Assembly: GCA_026461075.1 (NCBI GenBank)
Contig: JAPJNH010000054.1
Location: 1-45,908, forward strand
DNA: 45,908 nt
Source: Chitinophagales bacterium
GTDB taxonomy: Bacteria > Bacteroidota > Bacteroidia > Chitinophagales > CAIODY01
Direction of reading: 5' to 3'
In this document: piece by piece, positions 1 to 7,139 of the stretch
Layout: each line of letters opens with the position of its first letter
Position numbering within the stretch: position 1 is the stretch's first letter
Made by a program: the position numbers and the translations under genes
The notes under the pieces: generated by a model
Databases searched by the model: none
What the model was told of the DNA's origin: nothing
What the model saw: only the letters and a program-made list of their open reading frames with translations

Positions 1-87
1 GGCGGAGGAAAAGGGATTCGAACCCCTGGACCTGTTACAGTCAACAGTTTTCAAGACTGCCGCAATCGACCACTCTGCCATTCCTCC
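1..87 (-). tRNA. tRNA-Ser (anticodon TGA)
   Basis: Read on the minus strand, a 7-bp acceptor stem (GGAGGAA with TTCCTCC), a class II variable arm and a TTCGAAT T-loop are visible. The anticodon loop is cTTGAAAa, giving TGA for serine. The long variable arm (TGTTGACTGTAACAGG region) is what a serine tRNA should have. The discriminator base is G, followed by CC at the window edge, so a genome-encoded CCA may continue outside. Confidence 0.95.
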
Positions 88-91
88 GCTG

Positions 92-121
92 CAAAGATAA
101 AACGAATTTTCAAATTCGCAA
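92..121 (-). promoter_or_regulatory. Bacteroidota-type promoter of tRNA-Ser
   Basis: On the minus strand, TTG (121-119) is followed after 19 bases by TATCTTTG (99-92), an exact match to the Bacteroidota consensus TTG-N19-21-TAnnTTTG. The first tRNA base lies a few bases downstream, so transcription would start at or beside the mature 5' end. Confidence 0.8.
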
Positions 122-187
122 CATTTTTCTTACGAACTTTGTAGCATTACCCTTTGTTATTTAGCTTTATACCCCTAACCTATTCCT

Positions 188-592
188 ATGAACTACTGGC
201 TTATCAAATCCGAACCCTTTGTCTACTCCTATGATCAACTCGTAAATGACGGTAAAACCGACTGGACAGGCGTTCGCAACTACCAAGCCCGTAACAACCT
301 CAAAGCAATGGAAAAAGGCGATATCTGCTTCTACTACCACTCCAATGAAGGAATGGAAATAGTAGGTAGCGCTAAAGTCAATAAAACCTTCTTCCAAGAC
401 CCTACTACCGAAGATAAAAACTGGGTAGCCGTGGAAGTCGTGCCGCATAAAAAATTCAAAAAGACCGTTAAATTACAAGACGTGAAAGAAGATAAACGCC
501 TTGCCAATATGGTACTCGTAAAGAACAGCCGCTTATCGGTTCAACCCGTTACAGCAGTAGAAGCAAAAATCATAGAGGAGCTTTCAAAATAA
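188..592 (+). CDS. EVE domain-containing protein
   Basis: This 134-residue protein is a single EVE domain, a PUA-like fold related to human thymocyte nuclear protein 1. Family hallmarks are the N-terminal YWLIKSEP, then WTGVRNYQARN near residues 26-36, and GDICFYYHSN followed by EIVGSAKV. EVE domains are thought to bind modified bases in DNA or RNA; the substrate here is unknown. The length is normal for a stand-alone EVE protein. The gene stands alone on the plus strand, with tRNA-Ser on one side and the convergent DUF1501-like gene 10 bases past its stop. No restriction genes, which sometimes accompany EVE domains, are nearby. Confidence 0.9.
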   Translation: MNYWLIKSEPFVYSYDQLVNDGKTDWTGVRNYQARNNLKAMEKGDICFYYHSNEGMEIVGSAKVNKTFFQDPTTEDKNWVAVEVVPHKKFKKTVKLQDVKEDKRLANMVLVKNSRLSVQPVTAVEAKIIEELSK

Positions 593-602
593 ATAGAAAA
601 GC

Positions 603-1937
603 CTATACCAAGGCCTCCGTTAGCACCCTTCCTGGTAACATCCCTGAAGGTATATCATTATAAAATCCTAATAAATGCGCAATCGTAGGAACGATATCAA
701 TCGTCTCCCCTACCGGCGCCGTATTGCTACCAAAAACTTGGTTCGACTTGATCTTGCCATTCGGACCAACCATCAGCGCAAATAACCTTCTACTGTTCGC
801 ATCACTCGTATGGTCAAAGGCACGCATACCATACGGATCGATAATGGCATTCGGAGAAAGATTTCGCCCATGCTCCGGCATACAAATCATCACCGTATCA
901 TTCGCCAATCCTGGTGTCGATTGTATCTTATTCCACAACCAACCTATCCCATAATCCGCTCTATGCGTATATTCTAAATACGAACTGAAATCACTATGAC
1001 AAACATCCAAGTTGAAGGTATTAATGACAGTCAACTCTGGCTTGAAGGTTTCTAAGACTTGCCACGAATAAGCGATATTCGTCAAATCACCTGTCAGACT
1101 AGCTCTTGAGCCTCCTGGTGTTGGTAATGGCAAGGTATTATTAGCCAACTTCGCATAGGTATCGGCCATAAACTGTTTAATATTCACGCTATCTGCCGCA
1201 TCATTATGTACGCCAGGCATCTCGTTCGCAGCCCGATGAAAACTCTTATTCAGAAAGTCTTTCACCGTCTTCATGCGCTGCACATCATCTGGCTGATACG
1301 TCTTCGCATCACTCAAATATTGTTGTCCATAACCTTCAAAAATGGTAGAAGGATTGATATAGTTAGCACCATACTGCGGACCATATAATGGATGTCGACT
1401 GAAATTCAAACTTGGATATGGTCCTAAGCCTTCTGAAATCCACCACGCATTCACCGCACTCTTATTCGGATTCGTATGCTTGCGATAGTATTCAAATAAA
1501 GTCGGCATGTCTGGATTGATATTTAAATTCAAACCAGTATTGGTATAATTACCCGTCATCGCCACAGTATGCCCATTATAGTGGCCTGTAGGACCTTGTG
1601 CATAACGAAGTTCCTGAAACAAGGATCCTTGCGTACTGAGCGGACTAGTTAATATCGGCGACCAAGGCGTAAAAATCGGATTGCTAAGTGGCGCATTACC
1701 ACTCAACATATTATTCATGATATTACCCATAATAGAAAAGCCTGTTTGCGTAGCGGTGAATTGTTGTTCGATCGATTCTTGATTTCTTAATCCTCCCGCA
1801 AACAATACAAAGACCACATGATTCACGACACGCGACCCTGTAGAAGCAAATAAGCGACCACTCGGCAAGATATACGGAGCAAGAATTGCTCCGGTAGTAG
1901 CAAGGGCGGCTTTCTTTACAAAACTTCTTCTTTTCAT
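603..1937 (-). CDS. Tat-exported DUF1501-like protein (alkaline-phosphatase-like fold)
   Basis: The start at 1937 is chosen because it begins MKRRSFVKKAALATTGA, a twin-arginine signal ending near FAS, and sits 10 bases after the previous stop; a longer in-frame start would overlap that gene. The mature protein resembles DUF1501 proteins, which share the alkaline phosphatase/sulfatase fold. Visible features are HVVFVLFAGG at the start of the mature chain, GHYNGHTVAMTGNYT, a MICMPEHGRN segment and a C-terminal DIVPTIAHLLGF as in sulfatase-like enzymes. No sulfatase CxPxR motif is present. It is the last gene of a run with two small lipoproteins, a pairing reminiscent of the DUF1501/DUF1800 or DUF1549 gene pairs of other bacteria. 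Substrate unknown. Confidence 0.75.
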   Translation of the reverse strand: MKRRSFVKKAALATTGAILAPYILPSGRLFASTGSRVVNHVVFVLFAGGLRNQESIEQQFTATQTGFSIMGNIMNNMLSGNAPLSNPIFTPWSPILTSPLSTQGSLFQELRYAQGPTGHYNGHTVAMTGNYTNTGLNLNINPDMPTLFEYYRKHTNPNKSAVNAWWISEGLGPYPSLNFSRHPLYGPQYGANYINPSTIFEGYGQQYLSDAKTYQPDDVQRMKTVKDFLNKSFHRAANEMPGVHNDAADSVNIKQFMADTYAKLANNTLPLPTPGGSRASLTGDLTNIAYSWQVLETFKPELTVINTFNLDVCHSDFSSYLEYTHRADYGIGWLWNKIQSTPGLANDTVMICMPEHGRNLSPNAIIDPYGMRAFDHTSDANSRRLFALMVGPNGKIKSNQVFGSNTAPVGETIDIVPTIAHLLGFYNDIPSGMLPGRVLTEALV

Positions 1938-1947
1938 TGCCTTAGAT

Positions 1948-2469
1948 TTAATAAAACCAATATTCATCGCTCAATGCAAAAGAGCTGTACACCAATTCAG
2001 GAGTCATATTCGGGTCGTCCGTGATTAGTTTACGTAAGCCATACAATTCATATGAAGTAGGCTTGCGTTGGTAAAAACGGATATAGGTATCAGTGATAAA
2101 TTGATCTAGGTTACTGCGCATATAAGCAGCTGTCGGAAGCACTACCCCAGGATTATTCATGTAATGACTCACCAAAATTTCATTCACCAATCCTTTGTCG
2201 CCAAAACCTAAATTTACTTGACTTAAATTGGTCAATTCATTATTCGGAATGGTAGTCTGCTTTAAGTCGGCGTATAAAATAGAGAGGTATTGGGTGGCCG
2301 TTTTTTGCTTAGCCTTTTGAGAAGCAGAAGTATATACTACTTGATTTCCTAAATCATAAATCACATTATCATATACCTTGTCTTGCACAATCGTCTTCTC
2401 ACACGAACTCGTCGCGAAGGCGATTGCCAGACCAATGCTGACCCATAAAACAAATTTAGAAGCCTGCAT
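1948..2469 (-). CDS. Hypothetical lipoprotein, partner of the DUF1501-like protein
   Basis: This 173-residue protein begins with a lipoprotein-type signal, with Cys at about residue 23 in FATSSCEKT. The mature part is mainly helical. Near the C-terminus is TDTYIRFYQRKPTSYELYGL, which resembles the NKLYVDLLGREPLAAEL segment of the upstream lipoprotein. The two therefore look like distant paralogues built from the same Tyr/Leu-x-Arg-x-Pro helical unit found in DUF4214- and DUF1549-type proteins. Its start overlaps the previous gene by 14 bases, and the Tat-exported protein starts 10 bases after its stop, so all three should be co-transcribed. Function unknown. Confidence 0.7.
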   Translation of the reverse strand: MQASKFVLWVSIGLAIAFATSSCEKTIVQDKVYDNVIYDLGNQVVYTSASQKAKQKTATQYLSILYADLKQTTIPNNELTNLSQVNLGFGDKGLVNEILVSHYMNNPGVVLPTAAYMRSNLDQFITDTYIRFYQRKPTSYELYGLRKLITDDPNMTPELVYSSFALSDEYWFY

Positions 2470-3364
2470 AATTTTGGGATGCTAAGATTGTTTTAAGTAA
2501 GAAAAGATAATCATGATTATGCGCTGCGAGCTGATCTTGTAGTGTATGAATTTCTGTATCTGAAGGCTCACGAAGCAAGAAGTTTAGATAAGCCCCGCGT
2601 ATCATCCCTTCATAAAAATCATTAGAGTATACTACGATTTGAATAAAGTCGCCTTTCCCTGTTCCCGATTGACCAAACAAGGTAGCCGCGTTAAAGCCGT
2701 CTACCATTGTTTTTCCGGCAGCGAGCTCATTGGCTGTTGCTGCGCGATGAAATAAATTTTCGAAGCAGGCTTTCACAAAATTCTCCGAACCCATATTGAT
2801 TTGATCGTAGAAGTAGTTGTTCAAAAAGCGCGCATAGAATTGATTGATCGAGAGATTGCCAATTCGGTACAAGGAATCACAATTATACAAATCAACTACT
2901 AGATTATATTCTGAAAGCATATAGTTAGCTCCTACCTGATCATTGTTTGCAAGCGATGATTGATACAAAGATTGGAACTGAGCGCCTTGTTGCGCTATCT
3001 CCAATTTGGAGGTCCCATTCAAAACATTGTTAGAAGTTTTAATGAACAGCTGTTCAAAAAAGGTATGCGACAACATCAGCTGATTCACTAAATTCTCCTT
3101 CGCCAGAACGGTAGTGCTCGCACTCCGAAAGTCACTCACGGCAGCGCTGAGCTCGGCAGCTAATGGTTCACGTCCTAACAAGTCGACATACAACTTATTG
3201 ATATACGCTTCAAGATCTACCGTTGAAATACTAGTCGGCAAGGTGCCATGGTCGACAGGCACAATTAAATTCTCATGCACATTTTCATGTACCGTCTTGC
3301 GGCAGGCACTTTGCAACAAGCAAAGCACACTCAGCATTAAAACGTATAGTAAAGATTTGCGCAT
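2456..3364 (-). CDS. Hypothetical lipoprotein with DUF4214/DUF1549-like helical repeats
   Basis: The start at 3364 gives MRKSLLYVLMLSVLCLLQSAC, a clear lipoprotein signal with lipobox LQSAC; the longer in-frame start would run into the SDR gene and hide this signal. The 302-residue product has three similar helical segments: YINKLYVDLLGREPLAAEL, ENLFHRAATANELAAGK and AYLNFLLREPSDTEIHTL. Each carries a leucine/tyrosine helix followed by R-x-P/A and an acidic residue, as in DUF4214 and planctomycete DUF1549 proteins. It is likely anchored in the envelope and works with the two downstream proteins. The molecular role is not known. Confidence 0.7.
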   Translation of the reverse strand: MRKSLLYVLMLSVLCLLQSACRKTVHENVHENLIVPVDHGTLPTSISTVDLEAYINKLYVDLLGREPLAAELSAAVSDFRSASTTVLAKENLVNQLMLSHTFFEQLFIKTSNNVLNGTSKLEIAQQGAQFQSLYQSSLANNDQVGANYMLSEYNLVVDLYNCDSLYRIGNLSINQFYARFLNNYFYDQINMGSENFVKACFENLFHRAATANELAAGKTMVDGFNAATLFGQSGTGKGDFIQIVVYSNDFYEGMIRGAYLNFLLREPSDTEIHTLQDQLAAHNHDYLFLLKTILASQNYAGF

Positions 3365-3398
3365 ACTTAAATATACGCAATGCCAATCGGATTTACAA

Positions 3399-4175
3399 CT
3401 AACCTTTAAAAAGCATTGCAGCAATCCCTTCCACCCAAGATTTAGGCAATAAATTCCCAAGCCAAACCCCCATTTTATTAGAGAAGCCTGCGATCACTTC
3501 TGGCTTACGTTTGAACATACAATGAATAGCCAAACGAGCTACGTCAGACGCTTCCATACCCATCTTCTCAAATATCTTATCGATGGTTTGATTCATCCCT
3601 GCACGCGCTACAAAACCTGTTTTCGTTGGTCCAGGACAGACAGCCGTCACACTCACCTCCCCTTTCCATTCATGATAAAGTGCACGAGAGAAAGACAATA
3701 CAAAAGACTTAGTAGCCGCATAAGCAGCCAACTTAGGAACTGCTTGGAAAGCCGCTGTACTAGCGACATTCAAGACATAGCCTTTTTGCTTTTTCAATAA
3801 GGGGTAGAACAAATACGTCAAGCTCATCAAGGACTCATTATTCAAACGCAACATTTCTTGTTGCTCTTTTAAACTAACTTTTTCAAACGCCCCCCAAACT
3901 CCATAACCAGCATTGTTCACCAATACTTCTACAGCTAGACTTTGCGACTGACAAAATTCAAGCAACTGTACGGGTCCTAAATCATTCGCTAGATCTACTT
4001 TACAAACTAAAGTATCACAGTTATACTTCGACTGAAGATCTGTGGCGATCTGCTTTAACTTCTCCTCCGAACGTGCGGCCAATACCAAATGATAGCCACG
4101 TTGCGCTAATAAAATTGCTAGTTCTGTTCCAATACCGGAGCTGGCTCCTGTGACGATTGCGTACTTCTTTTCCAT
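3399..4175 (-). CDS. Short-chain dehydrogenase/reductase
   Basis: A 258-residue classical SDR. The NAD(P)-binding TGASSGIG lies at residues 9-16, NNAGYG near residue 86, the catalytic Ser within LNVASTAAF, and YAATK (Tyr-x3-Lys) near residue 152. PGPTKTGF follows the active site as in related enzymes. LAARSEEKL after the second strand suggests NADP preference through the Arg (inference). It resembles the DltE/YqjQ group of general oxidoreductases; the substrate cannot be named. The gene lies upstream of the lipoprotein run with a 34-base gap, so co-transcription is possible but not certain. Confidence 0.88.
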   Translation of the reverse strand: MEKKYAIVTGASSGIGTELAILLAQRGYHLVLAARSEEKLKQIATDLQSKYNCDTLVCKVDLANDLGPVQLLEFCQSQSLAVEVLVNNAGYGVWGAFEKVSLKEQQEMLRLNNESLMSLTYLFYPLLKKQKGYVLNVASTAAFQAVPKLAAYAATKSFVLSFSRALYHEWKGEVSVTAVCPGPTKTGFVARAGMNQTIDKIFEKMGMEASDVARLAIHCMFKRKPEVIAGFSNKMGVWLGNLLPKSWVEGIAAMLFKG

Positions 4176-4210
4176 GTTCTTACAACGAATATTTTTAAGT
4201 TTTGTTCATA

Positions 4211-4235
4211 AAAAAGGCCCCTTTCGGAGCCTTTT
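4211..4235 (-). terminator. Rho-independent terminator after the PorE-like gene
   Basis: AAAAGGC and GCCTTTT arms enclose a stem with one mismatch and a 4-base loop. It lies 10 bases beyond the minus-strand stop at 4245 and has a T-rich 3' side when read on the minus strand. Confidence 0.75.
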
Positions 4236-4244
4236 CTAAGGTAT

Positions 4245-6269
4245 TTAATGTTTTTCTACTGATTCATGCTCAGCTGTGCTCGGAACTGGATTTTTTTTTT
4301 CAATCTCCATTAGTACCGAATGATTCGGTGCTTGGTTCTTATTACGCACATTGATAATTTTAAAGTTGGTACGACGATTTTGTGCATGCTCTTGTTCAGA
4401 ACATTTAACGCCATCTTGGCAATTATTTACCGGCTGTGACTCACCATAACCGCGAGACACCATACGACGCTTATCAACGCCTTTACGACGTAAATAGAAC
4501 ACAACTGCAGCAGCACGACGCTCACTCAACCACATATTGTATTTCGCTTTACCACGGCTATCGGTATGTGCTGAAATTTCGATATCCAATTGTGGGTTAT
4601 CACGTAATTTCTTCGCTAATGAATCCAATGTCTTCACCGCATCTTTACGAAGCACCCATTTGTTAAATGCATAGTAGATATTACGTAAAGGAATATCCTT
4701 GTTCACTTCAACCGGCTCCATGCCTAAGTTAACCACAAAACCTTTGCGTTTTGCTTCTTTAACCGTACGCAATACATCTTTAGAGCCAATGTATTGATTT
4801 CCTTTAGAAACGCGGATATCATAATTAGAACGACAAGCAACATCATCGAAAGAGTATTTACCTTCTTGATCTGTTGTAGTAGAAATGATAGAATTGTTTT
4901 GGTTATTGATCAACTCAACCTTTGCACCAGCAATTGGCTTGTTTGATTTTTTATCCATGATTTGTCCTTCTACGAATAAAACAGGATCGTTACGAGTCCA
5001 GTCAAAAATACGATCACGACCTGTTCGGTTAGTAGAGAAGAATCCTGTTTCACCAGAACCTTTCGTAACGAAGCAATAATCATCGTGCGAAGAGTTAACA
5101 GGTACGTTCAAGTTTTCTGCAGCATCGAAGCTAGAGCCATTCCAAGTAGCAGAGAACACGTCCAAACCACCTAAGGTATAACGACCATCAGTAGAGAAGT
5201 ACAAAGTATTATTATCATCAACGAATGGGAATACTTCATTACCATTGGAGTTCACTGATTCACCTAAGTTTTGAGGTTCGCTCCATGAATTATTTTCTGC
5301 GTCGAAGTGAACGACATACATATCAGTTCCACCCATACCGCCAGAGCGATCCGACATGAAATACAAATCTTGACCATCAATTGACAAAGCAGGATGACCT
5401 GTATTGAAATCATTGCTATTGAAAGGCAATTCTTTGATATTCTGCCACGTGTTATTGTCTTCTTTAGTAGCTGAATAGATCTTCATGCGGCTGATGTTCA
5501 ACATAGCACCTGACTTATCTTTCGCTTTGATAACGCTTGTACGTGTGAAGTAACAGATATTCCCTTCAGCATTGAAAGTAGCAGGACCTTCGTGCGCAGG
5601 GGTATTGATTTTACCCATCAATTTAACAGGCTTAGTCCATTCTGCATCTGGCACAGTATCTTTTTCAGTATAGAACAAATCGAGGTAGCCAGGAACAGCA
5701 TAAGAGCCTTTCTTAGCTTTCGGGTCTGCAACCTCTTGCGCATACACGATACCATTAAGGTAAGGGACTGCAGCAAAACGATCTCCAGAACCACGGAAAC
5801 CCGCTTCGTTAATCGTGTACAAGGCTGTATCACGTTTAAACATCGCGATAGAGTCGCAACTTTCCATCCATAATGAAACAGAAGGGTCGCTGTTGTTTGT
5901 CAACTCATTGTATTTAGCAAACCATTCACGCGCATCTTCATATTTCTCGTTAGCCATCAACATTTGTGCATAATGCAAAACGTCCTCTGGCGTTGCTTTA
6001 GCCGCTGTTTTTTTACCACGCACTAACTTCGAGTAAGTTGATTCTGCTTGACGCGTTTTGTTGGTCAAACGATAAGCATCTGCAAGCTTTCTTAAGGCAT
6101 CCGCGTTTTCAGGCTTCGACTCCACATATTTCTTCATATAATACGCCGACTTCGGGTAGTTCATCTCGTTATATGCTTGAGAAGCTACCTTGTAGTTTTG
6201 TCCAGAACAGGCTGCTAAAAAGGCTACGGCCAACAGCACTGCAGAGTAGACAAGGGTTTGTTTTTTCAT
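4245..6269 (-). CDS. PorE-like OmpA-family lipoprotein (type IX secretion)
   Basis: The 674-residue protein starts with a lipoprotein signal (FLAACSG, Cys about residue 21). Next come TPR-like helices (about 25-130), a PD40/WD40-like beta-propeller (about 150-430, with repeats such as GHPALSIDGQDLYFMSDRSGG), a carboxypeptidase-regulatory-like domain (about 432-520, starting VEGQIMDKKSNKPIAGAKV) and a C-terminal OmpA peptidoglycan-binding domain (about 535-650, with SAHTDSRGKAKYNMWLSERR). That order is the architecture of PorE, which ties the T9SS trans-envelope complex to peptidoglycan. Bacteroidota carry many paralogues with this architecture, so the exact identity is inferred. Six probable T9SS cargo proteins elsewhere in the window make the role plausible. 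It is a single gene with its own terminator. Confidence 0.82.
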   Translation of the reverse strand: MKKQTLVYSAVLLAVAFLAACSGQNYKVASQAYNEMNYPKSAYYMKKYVESKPENADALRKLADAYRLTNKTRQAESTYSKLVRGKKTAAKATPEDVLHYAQMLMANEKYEDAREWFAKYNELTNNSDPSVSLWMESCDSIAMFKRDTALYTINEAGFRGSGDRFAAVPYLNGIVYAQEVADPKAKKGSYAVPGYLDLFYTEKDTVPDAEWTKPVKLMGKINTPAHEGPATFNAEGNICYFTRTSVIKAKDKSGAMLNISRMKIYSATKEDNNTWQNIKELPFNSNDFNTGHPALSIDGQDLYFMSDRSGGMGGTDMYVVHFDAENNSWSEPQNLGESVNSNGNEVFPFVDDNNTLYFSTDGRYTLGGLDVFSATWNGSSFDAAENLNVPVNSSHDDYCFVTKGSGETGFFSTNRTGRDRIFDWTRNDPVLFVEGQIMDKKSNKPIAGAKVELINNQNNSIISTTTDQEGKYSFDDVACRSNYDIRVSKGNQYIGSKDVLRTVKEAKRKGFVVNLGMEPVEVNKDIPLRNIYYAFNKWVLRKDAVKTLDSLAKKLRDNPQLDIEISAHTDSRGKAKYNMWLSERRAAAVVFYLRRKGVDKRRMVSRGYGESQPVNNCQDGVKCSEQEHAQNRRTNFKIINVRNKNQAPNHSVLMEIEKKNPVPSTAEHESVEKH

Positions 6270-6332
6270 TCCTTCGATTGATTAGATGGACTTATAATAC
6301 TAATGGACAAATTTAATCTATTTTATCCAAAG

Positions 6333-6366
6333 AAAAAGGTCATTTTCCTTAGAAAAATGACCTTTT
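6333..6366 (-). terminator. Rho-independent terminator after the LolA-like gene
   Basis: AAAAGGTCATTTT pairs with AAAATGACCTTTT around a short loop. It lies about 40 bases past the minus-strand stop at 6404; the near-symmetrical A/T flanks could let it act in both directions. Confidence 0.8.
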
Positions 6367-6403
6367 AGGTTGAAAATTTAGGAAATAGGACATTTCCCTT
6401 AAC

Positions 6404-7078
6404 TTATCGAATATCGTTCACCTCTACACCAGGGTATTTTTTAGCATCGAAAACGAAGCTAGCGTCTGTAACATCTTTCGGGTTAGCCGTAAACTGAACA
6501 ATATCGTAGGTAATGAAACCGCCATTATTGTTGAAGATTTTCATCTTCTGAATCGACTTTTCAGCTTTGTTGACAAAAAGTTTAATCTTAAAATAAGCCT
6601 TCTTTTTATCGGTAGGTGTTAATTCAACTACTTGTAAGCCTTTTGCTGCATCCACTTCTGCCATTTGGTAGATAAATCCCTTTTCGTACATCGTAAAAAT
6701 TTCAGAAGGGTTTACCTCGTGGGCATTGTGCTCATAGTTATTTACTTGCACCTCATTCGACTCCTTAGAGTAAGTCCAAACCGTTTTACCATCGCAATAG
6801 ATATCTTGATTATCCAATTGAATGATGTATTTAGTTCCCTTCAAAACCAAGGCACCTCTTTTCTCTTGCTTGGTCTTCATATTCGGGTGTTCCATGCTCA
6901 ACTTAAAAGTAGCGCGGATAGACTTGATCGCTTTATAGTGTTGGCTAACTGCATCCAATAATGTTTTTGCATTAGGATCCATGGCTGCCGGAGCCGCTTT
7001 TTTCTGTTGAACAAGCATTGGTGCCGATGTAAAGGCAAACGCAGCCACAACAGTCAAAAGCAAGAAAATCTTTTTCAT
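6404..7078 (-). CDS. LolA-like outer membrane lipoprotein carrier
   Basis: The start at 7078 yields MKKIFLLLTVVAAFAFTSA, a Sec signal peptide; a longer in-frame start would put 17 residues before it. The 224-residue product has LolA-family features: an N-terminal helix with LLDAVSQHYKAIKSIRATF, then KGTKYIIQLDNQDIYCDGKTVWTY split over two strands, where the DGKTVW turn is typical, and repeated strands to the end. LolA proteins shuttle lipoproteins across the periplasm. Bacteroidota have several homologues and some serve other lipidic cargo, so the role is by family only. It follows pcrA on the same strand after a 61-base gap. Confidence 0.85.
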   Translation of the reverse strand: MKKIFLLLTVVAAFAFTSAPMLVQQKKAAPAAMDPNAKTLLDAVSQHYKAIKSIRATFKLSMEHPNMKTKQEKRGALVLKGTKYIIQLDNQDIYCDGKTVWTYSKESNEVQVNNYEHNAHEVNPSEIFTMYEKGFIYQMAEVDAAKGLQVVELTPTDKKKAYFKIKLFVNKAEKSIQKMKIFNNNGGFITYDIVQFTANPKDVTDASFVFDAKKYPGVEVNDIR

Positions 7079-7139
7079 AAGTAGGTTTTTCAAATCTATG
7101 CAAATATACGGCCAAATTTTGAAATCCACACGCTTTCGC

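Noticed and set aside
603-1937. Sulfatase
   Set aside because: The fold is similar, but no CxPxR/SxPxR formylglycine motif is present.
3399-3460. N-terminal extension of the lipoprotein at 2456 into the SDR gene
   Set aside because: The start at 3364 gives a textbook lipoprotein signal; the extension would bury it and overlap another gene by 62 bases.
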